A program made the translations under genes and the position numbers. A stretch of 31,775 bases of DNA from the NCBI RefSeq assembly GCF_024699075.1, contig NZ_JAILQF010000122.1:1-31775 (forward strand), given 5' to 3'. The DNA is from Butyrivibrio sp. (GTDB lineage: Bacteria > Bacillota_A > Clostridia > Lachnospirales > Lachnospiraceae). Shown piece by piece: positions 16,295 through 24,620 of this stretch. Below the pieces are notes generated by a model. It was not told the origin of the DNA. It searched no databases and worked only from the letters and a program-made list of their open reading frames with translations. Position 1 is the first letter of the stretch; each line of letters opens with the position of its first letter.

Positions 16295-17611
16295 ATGAAA
16301 AAGAAACTGACTATCATAATGACTACAGTTTTAAGCGGGGCATTACTTGCAGGATGCGGTAATACAGCTGAGACAAATTCAACTGCATCCAGCAGTGCAG
16401 CTGCATCAGCTTCACTTTCCGGAAGCGTAGATACAGAGGCACTTCAGGGAACTGTTAGTGATTCAGCCACAACCGAGGAATCTGTAGTACCTCTTACTGA
16501 GGATGGTTACTTATCATATTACACTGCAAGTGATTATGTAACACTTGGAGAATATAAGGGCCTTGAAGTTAAGGTTCCGATCGTAGATGTAACTGATGAG
16601 GATGTACAGGAAACCTTGTTATCATCATATTCATCATCATTTACTGCAACAGAGGTTACTGATCGTACAGATGTACAGCTTGGTGATACAGCCAATATCG
16701 ACTATGTAGGTAAGTATGCTGATACACTTGAGGCTTTTGATGGCGGTACAGACTCAGGATATGATCTTGTAATAGGTTCAGGAACTTTTATTCCTGGATT
16801 TGAAGATGGTCTTATTGGCGCAGAAGTAGGTTCAACTGTTGATGTAAATCTTACTTTCCCTGAAGATTATGGCGCAGAGGAGCTTGCAGGCGTAGATGTT
16901 GTATTTACAGTTACGATCAATTCAATATCAGCTCCTTCATATAGCGAGGAAGAAGTTACAGCTCTTGGAATCGAAGGCGTAACAGATAAGGAAAGTCTTC
17001 TTGCATATATCAAGGAAGATCTTATTGCACAGGCTGAAGAGGAGAACAAAGAAACAGCAAGTTCATCAGCTCTTGAGATGGCTTATGATAATGCAACTTT
17101 CGTTGAGGAATTCCCAGAGGTTCTCGTAGACAGATTTATAGCTGATTATGAAGATACTATTGAGTATTACATGCAGATGTACAGCTACTATTATGGAGTA
17201 ACATATACATCAGTAGATGATTATATCAGTCAGAATTTTGGTATTGCAGCAGAAGAAGTAGAGACATACAAGCATGATCAGGCTATTGAGCAGCTCAAAT
17301 ATATATTCCTTGAAAGAGCAATTGTTGATGCAGAAGGTATTGAGATCACAGATGAAGAAATCGAATCAGAACTTCTTGATATTGCAACTCAGGCCGGATA
17401 TACAGATGTAGACTCTTTTGTAGAATTCTACACTACAACTTATGGCAGAGATGTAAGAGAACTTGAGGCTGAGCAGCTTACAGCTGAAAAGGCACAGGAT
17501 TTCCTTGCAGAAAACGCAGTGATGGTTGAAGTAGAAGCTTCAGAACTTGAAGAAGAACAGGCTGCAGAAGAGGCATCAGAAGATGCTTCTACAGATTCAT
17601 CAGCAGAATAA
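16295..17611 (+). CDS. Trigger-factor-like FKBP-type peptidyl-prolyl isomerase lipoprotein
   Basis: 438 residues. A lipoprotein signal peptide (MKKKLTIIMTTVLSGALLAGC) places it outside the cell, followed by a Ser/Ala/Thr linker. Residues about 125-215 form an FKBP domain with VQLGDTANIDYVGK, IGSGTFIPGFEDGLIGAEVG and FPEDYG, as in trigger factor. A helical C-terminal region like the trigger-factor arm domain follows (about 215-410), ending in an acidic tail. The ribosome-binding N-terminal domain of cytoplasmic trigger factor is replaced by the signal and linker. It is therefore probably an extracellular foldase that helps secreted proteins fold, as PrsA does in Bacillus. AGAAGGG precedes the ATG. 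Confidence 0.87.
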   Translation: MKKKLTIIMTTVLSGALLAGCGNTAETNSTASSSAAASASLSGSVDTEALQGTVSDSATTEESVVPLTEDGYLSYYTASDYVTLGEYKGLEVKVPIVDVTDEDVQETLLSSYSSSFTATEVTDRTDVQLGDTANIDYVGKYADTLEAFDGGTDSGYDLVIGSGTFIPGFEDGLIGAEVGSTVDVNLTFPEDYGAEELAGVDVVFTVTINSISAPSYSEEEVTALGIEGVTDKESLLAYIKEDLIAQAEEENKETASSSALEMAYDNATFVEEFPEVLVDRFIADYEDTIEYYMQMYSYYYGVTYTSVDDYISQNFGIAAEEVETYKHDQAIEQLKYIFLERAIVDAEGIEITDEEIESELLDIATQAGYTDVDSFVEFYTTTYGRDVRELEAEQLTAEKAQDFLAENAVMVEVEASELEEEQAAEEASEDASTDSSAE

Positions 17612-17675
17612 TATTCTAAAAGAATAAATAAATATATAAAATACTCTTCACGAATAGTGGGAGGAAAGGAGCAGT

Positions 17676-19046
17676 ATGGATTTAATTGATGTTTTTAAGA
17701 CCAAAAAAATTGGAGATACAGTGGAACTTGAGGGCTGGGTTCGAAATAATCGTGACCAGAAAGAGTTCGGATTTATAGATTTTTATGATGGAACATCTGT
17801 TAATACACTTCAGGTTGTATATACAAAGGAACTTTCAAATTTTGACAGTATCACAAAGATCCGTCCGGGATCAGCTGTTGAAGTAAAGGGAACTCTTGTT
17901 GAGTCTAATGGTAAGCAGGAGTACGAGCTTAAGCCAGAGAGTATCACACTTATCGGCGATTGCCCTACTGATTATCCTATTCAGCCTAAGAGACATACAG
18001 TTGAATTTTTAAGAAGCCAGGCTTATCTTCGTCCAAGAACAAAGCTTTTCCAGGCTGTATTCAAGATAAGATCTGTTGCAGCTGCAGGAATACATGAGTA
18101 TTTCCAGAAGAATAACTATACTTATGTTCATACACCTATAATGACTAACTCTGATTGTGAAGGATCTAATCAGATGTTCAAGGTTACAACATTTGATCTT
18201 GCTGATGTTCCGAAGACTGAAGATGGAAGCGTAGATTATTCTCAGGATCTTTTTGGCAAAGAAGCTTATATCACAGGTTCAGGTCAGCTTCACGGCGAGA
18301 CTTATGCTATGGCATTTAAGAAGATCTATACATTTGGACCTACATTCAGAACAGAGGATTCAAATACCAAGACTCATGCTAATGAGTTCTGGATGATCGA
18401 GCCTGAGATGGCATTTACTCACCTTGACGGACTTATGGATGATGAAGAGGACATGCTTAAGTATGTAATTAAATACACTCTTGAAAAAGCTGCTGATGAG
18501 ATTGAATTCCTTAACCAGTTCGTTTCAAAGGGACTTAAGGATAAGCTTGAAAAGGTTGTAAACTCTGATTTCGTAAGAATTACTCATCATGATGCGATTG
18601 ATCTTCTGATCAATTCCGGGGAGAAGTGGGAATTCACACCTGATTATGATTCAGATATTGCCAAGGAACATGAGAAATGGATCACTGAGCATTTCGGAGC
18701 TCCTGTATTTATCTACAACTGGCCTAAGGATATCAAGGCATGGTATATGAAACTCAATGATGATGGCAAGACAGTTGCAGCTGTAGACCTTGAGGTACCT
18801 GGTTCAGGTGAGCTTATGGGCGGATCTGAAAGAGAAGTAGATATGGACAAGCTTGAAGAGCTTATCAAGATCCACGGCGTAGACAGAAGCCAGGTTGAGT
18901 GGTATATAAATCTCAGAAAGTTTGGCGGATGCTATCACTCAGGATATGGAATGGGATTTGAGCGTCTTATCATGTATTTAACTGGTGTTGAGAACATCAG
19001 AGACGTAATACCTTTCCCAAGAACACCTGGTAACCTTAATTACTGA
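17676..19046 (+). CDS. asnS: Asparaginyl-tRNA synthetase
   Basis: 456 residues, normal bacterial length. A class II synthetase charging tRNA-Asn with asparagine. The N-terminal OB-fold anticodon domain (VELEGWVRNNRDQKEFGFID) is followed by the catalytic core. Motif 2 region FGPTFRTEDSNTKTHANEFW, the substrate loop GSGQLHGETYAMAF and motif 3 GYGMGFERLIMYLTGVENIR are all present. The sequence GSGQLHGE, with EFWMIEPEMAF, supports AsnS rather than AspS. AGGAAAGGAG precedes the ATG. It lies 64 bases after the lipoprotein gene. I see no T-box in that short gap. Confidence 0.97.
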   Translation: MDLIDVFKTKKIGDTVELEGWVRNNRDQKEFGFIDFYDGTSVNTLQVVYTKELSNFDSITKIRPGSAVEVKGTLVESNGKQEYELKPESITLIGDCPTDYPIQPKRHTVEFLRSQAYLRPRTKLFQAVFKIRSVAAAGIHEYFQKNNYTYVHTPIMTNSDCEGSNQMFKVTTFDLADVPKTEDGSVDYSQDLFGKEAYITGSGQLHGETYAMAFKKIYTFGPTFRTEDSNTKTHANEFWMIEPEMAFTHLDGLMDDEEDMLKYVIKYTLEKAADEIEFLNQFVSKGLKDKLEKVVNSDFVRITHHDAIDLLINSGEKWEFTPDYDSDIAKEHEKWITEHFGAPVFIYNWPKDIKAWYMKLNDDGKTVAAVDLEVPGSGELMGGSEREVDMDKLEELIKIHGVDRSQVEWYINLRKFGGCYHSGYGMGFERLIMYLTGVENIRDVIPFPRTPGNLNY

Positions 19047-19068
19047 TCAGTTTAATTAAACATTATTT

Positions 19069-19102
19069 CAAAGAGGTGAAATTTTTTCACCTCTTTGTTT
19101 TT
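19069..19102 (+). terminator. Intrinsic terminator after asnS
   Basis: A perfect 12-bp stem, CAAAGAGGTGAA (19069-19080) with TTCACCTCTTTG (19086-19097), a five-base loop, and a TTTTT tract. Confidence 0.95.
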
Positions 19103-19323
19103 GGCGATTATGATTCCTTTTGTAAAAAAGCCTGAATCTGCATACTTGCAAACAGAAAATCGCCTTAAATGTGCGGAAATAGTAATACTCGCGGCATCAT
19201 GAATAATGTGATAAAATTAGTTTTAAAGGATGACGTTAACCGGGGGATTATTTTATCGAACGGAATAATCTTAATCATAGATAGGCACTATTTTTATATG
19301 GATATTTAGTGCGGGAGCAGATT

Positions 19324-20574
19324 ATGACAAAAGGCAGAAGGATTTTTTCCGTAATAATCATTGCGATAATAACTACAATTCAACTGGTGGCGGTACCTGT
19401 ATGGGCTGCCACCGGTTCTGATTTAAAAAAACAGAAAGAAGAGCTTGAGAATCAGAAGTCTGAAACTCAGGATGCATATGACAGCGCAAGTGATGCTGCA
19501 GATGAGATCGAAGCTGAGCAGGAAGAGCTTGGAGAGCAGATAGATGCTGCAAGTGATCAGCTTGTAGCCCTTATGACAGATATATCCTTGATAGAAGATG
19601 AAATAGATGAAAAGCAGGCAGAAATAGAAGAAACTCAGGCAGCTTATGATGAAGCCAAGGCTCAGGAAGAGCAGCTTTATCAGGAGATGTGTGAACGTAT
19701 CAAGTATATGTATGAAAAGGGTGAGACTACATATGTTGAGATCCTGATGAGTGCTTCAAGCTTCTCAGACTTTACTACCAAGGCTGAATACGTAGAGCAG
19801 CTTTATGAATATGACAGGAAGCAGCTTGAGGCCTATGTTCAGGTTCAGCAGGATAAGGCAGTCTACAAGATTCAGCTTGAGGATGAAAAGGGCGAGCTTG
19901 AGACTACTCAGCAGGAGCTTGCTGAGGAACAGGAACTTTTACAAAAAGCGCTTAATGAGTATAAGGCAACTTATGCTGATTATGAAACAGAGCTTGCAAA
20001 TGCACAGGCCAAGGCTGCAGCATATAAAGAACAGCTCAATTCTCAGACACAGCAGATAGCATCTCTTGATTCTGAAATCAAAGCTAAGGAAGCTGAGGAA
20101 GAGGCAGCAAGAAAGGCTGCTGAAGAGGCTGCGAAGAAAGCTGCTCAGGAAGCATCTGCATCATCTTCAGATTCTGAGTCGTCATCTTCATCGTCATCTT
20201 CATCAAGTAAGACATATGCACCTGCAGGAGAAGCAACCGGTGATAACATAGCAGCGTATGCATGTCAGTTCGTTGGTAATCCTTATGTATTTGGAGGTAC
20301 CAGTCTTACTGACGGCTGTGACTGTTCGGGTTTTGTATATTCAGTATATAAGGCATTTGGTATAACAGTTCCAAGAACTTCATATGCACTTAATTCGGCG
20401 GGAACAGGAGTGTCTTATGAAGAAGCAAGACCAGGGGATGTCATAGTATATGCAGGACACTGCGCTATATATCTTGGTAACGGACGTATAGTTCACGCAA
20501 GTTCAGCCAAGACAGGAATAAAGTATGGATATGCCACATATCGTACCATTACTTCTGTTCGAAGATTCGTATGA
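19324..20574 (+). CDS. Secreted NlpC/P60 peptidoglycan hydrolase with N-terminal coiled coil
   Basis: 416 residues from ATG 19324, with GGGAG upstream; an in-frame GTG at 19309 lacks a site. A signal peptide ends near VPVWAA. Residues about 32-255 form a long coiled coil of the CwlO/PcsB type (KQKEELENQKSETQDAYDSA onward). An Ala/Lys/Glu helix and a poly-Ser linker follow. The C-terminal NlpC/P60 domain has its catalytic Cys334 in CDCSGF, His379 in AGHCAIYLG and the third polar residue His391 in IVHASS. Such enzymes cut D-Glu-diamino-acid bonds in stem peptides, often under control of the FtsEX ATPase via the coiled coil. It is transcribed alone. Confidence 0.93.
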   Translation: MTKGRRIFSVIIIAIITTIQLVAVPVWAATGSDLKKQKEELENQKSETQDAYDSASDAADEIEAEQEELGEQIDAASDQLVALMTDISLIEDEIDEKQAEIEETQAAYDEAKAQEEQLYQEMCERIKYMYEKGETTYVEILMSASSFSDFTTKAEYVEQLYEYDRKQLEAYVQVQQDKAVYKIQLEDEKGELETTQQELAEEQELLQKALNEYKATYADYETELANAQAKAAAYKEQLNSQTQQIASLDSEIKAKEAEEEAARKAAEEAAKKAAQEASASSSDSESSSSSSSSSSKTYAPAGEATGDNIAAYACQFVGNPYVFGGTSLTDGCDCSGFVYSVYKAFGITVPRTSYALNSAGTGVSYEEARPGDVIVYAGHCAIYLGNGRIVHASSAKTGIKYGYATYRTITSVRRFV

Positions 20575-20586
20575 GGCATTCATTCG

Positions 20587-20606
20587 TTTTGAACAATTGT
20601 TCAAAA
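20587..20606. repeat. Perfect 20-bp palindrome after the NlpC/P60 gene
   Basis: TTTTGAACAATTGTTCAAAA reads the same on both strands and lies 13 bases after the stop codon. As RNA it gives an eight-bp stem with loop AATT and no T-run after it. It may be a weak terminator or a regulator site. Confidence 0.7.
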
Positions 20607-20718
20607 TTGCATGATAAAACTAGATTTTTACGGCGTTTTTTTTACTTGCGTTATTTCGGCAATTTATGTAGAGTAATAGTTGTTTACATATAAAAATATC
20701 TGTATATGGTCGATATAA

Positions 20719-20912
20719 TATGACGTAAGGGTCAAAAGTCATTTCGATTCGAGCTTGCTCGAAATCGAATATGAATTTATGACCCGCCAAACATGAGCAA
20801 AGTAGCACGTAGTGCGGATTTGCGAATGTTTTAGGATTGTGAGAGTTTCGAAGAAACGGAACAATCCGTTAGTCATAAGGTGTCAAAAGGAACTTTTGAC
20901 ACCTACCTCATT
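20719..20912 (+). repeat. Structured intergenic repeat, copy 2, carrying a 105-nt insert
   Basis: It shares the ATGACGTAA start, the 73-base core (20834-20906) and the TCATT end with copy 1. The outer stem TATGAC/GTCATA is retained, as is the 12-bp hairpin (AGGTGTCAAAAG with CTTTTGACACCT). Bases 20729-20833 are extra and are themselves structured: GGGTCA/TGACCC (20729-20734 with 20780-20785) around a Cys-free hairpin GATTCGAGC/GCTCGAAATC, then GCAAA/TTTGC around GCAC/GTGC (about 20797-20823). The repeat ends 27 bases before gltX. Confidence 0.8.
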
Positions 20913-20933
20913 AAATGAAAGGACATATCAGTA

Positions 20934-22388
20934 ATGGCTACTAAGATCAGAACAAGATATGCACCGAGCCCAACAGGACGTATGCATGTCGGTAATTTAA
21001 GAACTGCTCTTTATGAGTATTTAATCACAAAGCATGAAGGCGGAGATTATATCCTCCGTATTGAAGATACAGATCAGGAACGTTTCGTTGAAGGCGCTAC
21101 AGAACTTATTTATGATGCGCTTAGAAAGACAGGACTTAAGCATGATGAAGGTCCGGATATCGGAGGACCTGTTGGACCTTATGTTCAGTCAGAGCGTCAG
21201 GCATCAGGAATCTATCTTGATTATGCCAAGAAGCTTATTGATAAGGGTGAAGCATATTACTGCTTCTGCACACCTGAGAGACTTGAAACTCTTAAGCAGG
21301 TAATAGACGGTAAGGAAGTTACTGTTTATGATAAGCACTGTCTCCACCTTTCCAAGGAAGAAGTAGAGAAGAACCTTGCAGAAGGTAAGCCTTATGTAAT
21401 TCGTCAGAACAATCCTACAGAGGGTACTACAACCTTCCATGACGAACTTTACGGCGATATCACTGTAGATAATAAGGAACTTGATGATATGATCCTCATC
21501 AAATCAGACGGTTTCCCTACATATAATTTTGCTAACGTTGTAGATGATCACCTTATGGGCATCACACACGTCGTTCGTGGTAATGAGTATATTTCTTCAA
21601 CTCCTAAGTACAATCGTCTTTATGAGGCATTTGGATGGGAGATTCCGAAGTATATTCACTGCCCGCTTATTACAGATGAAGATCATCACAAGCTTTCAAA
21701 ACGTTCAGGACACAGCTCTTTTGAAGACCTTCTAGAGCAGGGATTCCTTGTAGAGTCAGTAGTTAACTTTATTGCTCTTCTTGGATGGTCTCCTGAAGAT
21801 AACGAAGAGATACTTAGTCTTGATGAGCTTATTGAGAAGTTTGATTATCACCGTATTAATAAGTCCCCTTCAGTATTTGACTATACTAAGCTTAAGTGGA
21901 TGAATGGTGAGTACTTAAAGCGTATGGATGATGACAAGTTCTATGAGCTTGCACTTCCTTACATGAAGGAAGCTATCTCTAAGGATGTTGATTTCCATAA
22001 GATCGCTGCCATGATCAAGACACGTATCGAGATCTGGCCTGATATTGCAGGAATGGTAGATTTCTTTGAGAAGGTTCCTGAATATGACAATGCTATTTAT
22101 TACAACAAGAAGATGAAGACAGATGCACAGACATCACTTCCTGTACTCAAAGAGCTTCTTCCTCTTATTGAGAGCATTGATGACTATTCCAACGACAATC
22201 TTTTTGCTAATATCAAGCAGTTTGTTGCTGATAAGGGTTATAAGAATGGTTATGTATTATGGCCACTTAGAATCGCTCTTTCAGGTAAGGAGCAGACACC
22301 TTGCGGCGGAACAGAGATCATGGAAGTTCTTGGCAAGGAAGAGTCTATAGCTCGTATCAAGGCTGCTATAGCTAAGCTTGAAGGATAA
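20934..22388 (+). CDS. gltX: Glutamyl-tRNA synthetase
   Basis: 484 residues, full length. A class I synthetase charging tRNA-Glu, and tRNA-Gln indirectly in organisms without GlnRS. The HIGH motif appears as MHVGN in [20 protein letters not shown], the conserved RIEDTDQER follows, and the KMSKS motif is KLSKRSG in [19 protein letters not shown]. The C-terminal helical anticodon-binding region is intact. AAAGGA lies upstream of the ATG. The 359-base upstream gap holds a palindrome and the structured repeat copy 2 with its insert. Whether that RNA affects gltX expression is unknown. No T-box sequence (such as GGGTGG) is seen. Confidence 0.97.
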   Translation: MATKIRTRYAPSPTGRMHVGNLRTALYEYLITKHEGGDYILRIEDTDQERFVEGATELIYDALRKTGLKHDEGPDIGGPVGPYVQSERQASGIYLDYAKKLIDKGEAYYCFCTPERLETLKQVIDGKEVTVYDKHCLHLSKEEVEKNLAEGKPYVIRQNNPTEGTTTFHDELYGDITVDNKELDDMILIKSDGFPTYNFANVVDDHLMGITHVVRGNEYISSTPKYNRLYEAFGWEIPKYIHCPLITDEDHHKLSKRSGHSSFEDLLEQGFLVESVVNFIALLGWSPEDNEEILSLDELIEKFDYHRINKSPSVFDYTKLKWMNGEYLKRMDDDKFYELALPYMKEAISKDVDFHKIAAMIKTRIEIWPDIAGMVDFFEKVPEYDNAIYYNKKMKTDAQTSLPVLKELLPLIESIDDYSNDNLFANIKQFVADKGYKNGYVLWPLRIALSGKEQTPCGGTEIMEVLGKEESIARIKAAIAKLEG

Positions 22389-22441
22389 TAAAGCTATATT
22401 TTGCACCAGAATTTAAAGTTGATCCAAGGATCATAAACAAA

Positions 22442-22476
22442 GGCCGGTCGCTTCTTACTTATTTGCGACCGGTCTT
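22442..22476 (+). terminator. Terminator after gltX
   Basis: GGCCGGTCGC (22442-22451) pairs with GCGACCGGTC (22465-22474) around a 13-base loop, with one G-U pair, followed by TTATGTATT. The T-run is short but the stem is strong. Confidence 0.75.
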
Positions 22477-22524
22477 ATGTATTAAAAGCTACTGGTCAGA
22501 TTCATGAATTCGTGGGGAGAATTT

Positions 22525-24405
22525 ATGGTAGAAACAGATTCTTTTGTGGTGACCGGTAATCCAGCTCAGATTGATGCTATAACGCATATAAATGGGCCTG
22601 CAATGGTACTTGCAGGGCCGGGGAGTGGCAAGACTTTCGTAATCTCAGGGCGTGTCAGATTTCTTATCGAACAGGCCGGCGTAAGTCCGGATTCTATCTT
22701 AGTCATCACATTCACTAAAGCTGCAGCACTTGAAATGCAGCATCGTTTCTTTCGCGAAACAAAAAGAAGATTTCCTGAAGTTCATTTTGGAACATTTCAT
22801 TCTCTTTTCTATCAAATGTTATGTTTGTCTAAACCGGGGTATCGCCCGAATTTACTCACTTCAAGAGATAAGAACAGGATAATTAAAGAAAATCTTTTGC
22901 ATATTCTTAGAATGCATAAGGACGAGATTTTGAAAAAAGAGGATTATCTAAGTCCCTCAACAGATGATTATGCGGGCTTATTATCTGAAATAGCAAGGAT
23001 CAAAAACGATAATAAAAGTCCGGAAGAATGTGGCAGGGATGTGCCATACAGTGATTTTTTTGAGGAAATTTATAATGGCTATGTTAGAAGCTGTAAAGAT
23101 CTTGGCTTTATCGATTTTGAAGATATGATCCTTGAGTGCTACAGAATGCTTATGAATTGTCCGGATATCCTTACTAAATGGCAGGATACTTTTAAATACG
23201 TTCTTATAGACGAATATCAGGATATTAACAGGCTTCAGGAGAGTGTTATAAGGCTTCTTGTAAAAAGGCACAGAAATATTTTTGTAGTAGGTGATGATGA
23301 TCAGTCTATATACGGCTTTAGAGGGTCACGCCCTGAGATAATGCAGGAATTTACAAGCTATTATGAAGGTGCTAAACTTATAACCTTAGGAATTAACTAC
23401 AGGTCAGGAAGCGATATTATAAGAAACGCAGGAATTGTCATAGCTCAGAACAAGGTACGCTTTGATAAACGCCAGGAGCCTGCAAATGATGACAATCATG
23501 GCATCTGCCAAGGCTTTGTATATGATAATACAAGGCAGGAGACTATGATGATTGCTGATCAGATTCAAAAGGATGGAGACTTTGATAATACTGCGATATT
23601 ATACAGGACCAATATGGAAAGTGAGATGATAATCCTTGAGCTTGCATCAAGGGGGATTCCCTATGTTTCCATGTCTACAGTTCTTAGCATATATGAAGAT
23701 CCTTTTGTTAAAACAGTACTTTCGTTTATGAAGTTTGCAAATGAAGGCCATAAACGCTCAGACTTTTTTGCCATAATGAATTGTCCTCTTAGATATATAA
23801 AAAGAGATTCGGTAAGGCATGAGATTGTAAACGAGCGGGATATTCTTGATTATTACAGGTCTAATCCGCCTATGAAAGAGACTGTATCAAAACTTTTCAG
23901 GCAGCTTAAGCTTTTGGAGCATATGAGGCCTGCACTTTCTTTGAAATATATACTAAATGAAATGGGAGTTTTGAAATTCCTTATTAGAGATAAGTCCAAA
24001 GCTGATATAGACAGGATCAATAATATTTGCGACAAGCTGATGCAGGATGCCTTTTCATTTGAAGATTCCGTGAGCTTTTTGAGGATGGCTGATGAAGAGA
24101 TTGAAAGAGCTGTAAATGAGAGAAACAGGCGCAAAGACAAGAATGATAATGGCGTCAGGATCATGACTATGCATGCTTCTAAGGGGCTTGAATTTGATAC
24201 GGTATATCTTCCTGGGCTTTGTGAGGGTTCTATTCCTAACAGAAAGTCTGTGGAACCGGCTCAGATAGAAGAAGAAAGACGAATGCTTTATGTGGGTATG
24301 ACAAGGGCTAAAAAGCATCTTGTTCTTAGCTATATCAAAGGTGATAAAGATAATCCCAGAATGCCTTCCAGATTTCTTCGCCCGCTTATGCCTTTATTTG
24401 AGTAA
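22525..24405 (+). CDS. UvrD/PcrA-like superfamily 1 DNA helicase (short form)
   Basis: 626 residues from ATG 22525, preceded by GGGGAG; an in-frame ATG at 22504 lacks a site. All SF1A motifs are present: Q-motif NPAQIDAI, Walker A AGPGSGKT (30-37), TFTKAAALEMQ, DEYQD (from Asp229), GDDDQSIYGFRG, INYRSG, TMHASKGLEFDTVYLPG and EERRMLYVGMTRAKKHL. It therefore should be an active 3'-5' DNA translocase or helicase. It is about 100 residues shorter than PcrA and UvrD and stops soon after motif VI, lacking the long C-terminal tail that binds RNA polymerase. It is probably a paralogue, not the housekeeping PcrA. No neighbour suggests its pathway. Confidence 0.92.
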   Translation: MVETDSFVVTGNPAQIDAITHINGPAMVLAGPGSGKTFVISGRVRFLIEQAGVSPDSILVITFTKAAALEMQHRFFRETKRRFPEVHFGTFHSLFYQMLCLSKPGYRPNLLTSRDKNRIIKENLLHILRMHKDEILKKEDYLSPSTDDYAGLLSEIARIKNDNKSPEECGRDVPYSDFFEEIYNGYVRSCKDLGFIDFEDMILECYRMLMNCPDILTKWQDTFKYVLIDEYQDINRLQESVIRLLVKRHRNIFVVGDDDQSIYGFRGSRPEIMQEFTSYYEGAKLITLGINYRSGSDIIRNAGIVIAQNKVRFDKRQEPANDDNHGICQGFVYDNTRQETMMIADQIQKDGDFDNTAILYRTNMESEMIILELASRGIPYVSMSTVLSIYEDPFVKTVLSFMKFANEGHKRSDFFAIMNCPLRYIKRDSVRHEIVNERDILDYYRSNPPMKETVSKLFRQLKLLEHMRPALSLKYILNEMGVLKFLIRDKSKADIDRINNICDKLMQDAFSFEDSVSFLRMADEEIERAVNERNRRKDKNDNGVRIMTMHASKGLEFDTVYLPGLCEGSIPNRKSVEPAQIEEERRMLYVGMTRAKKHLVLSYIKGDKDNPRMPSRFLRPLMPLFE

Positions 24406-24620
24406 CTTGGTCATCTAGATATAATTGGTTTTCTTCTATATCGTCATAAAAGTTGCAGTTAAGATTAAAGATTTATATACCGATAAAATATTTAGCGGTA
24501 ATGAAATACGTACCGCTTCAAGATACATGGATGTAGATTTGAGTCTTAGGCAGGATGCTGCGGCGAAGCTTTTTATCTGATCATTGGTTATGGGCTTACG
24601 CTAAAGACAAGAGGTTTAAT

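Noticed and set aside
17612..17675. T-box riboswitch ahead of asnS
   Set aside because: The gap is only 64 bases and lacks the T-box core sequence and a terminator/antiterminator pair.
20591..20602. LexA (SOS) box
   Set aside because: GAAC-AATT-GTTC lacks the flanking C and G and has T where the consensus needs a purine; it also lies after a cell-wall hydrolase gene.
20719..20933. T-box riboswitch ahead of gltX
   Set aside because: The structured leader lacks the AGGGTGG-type T-box sequence, and its core is shared with the unrelated DUF1934 leader.
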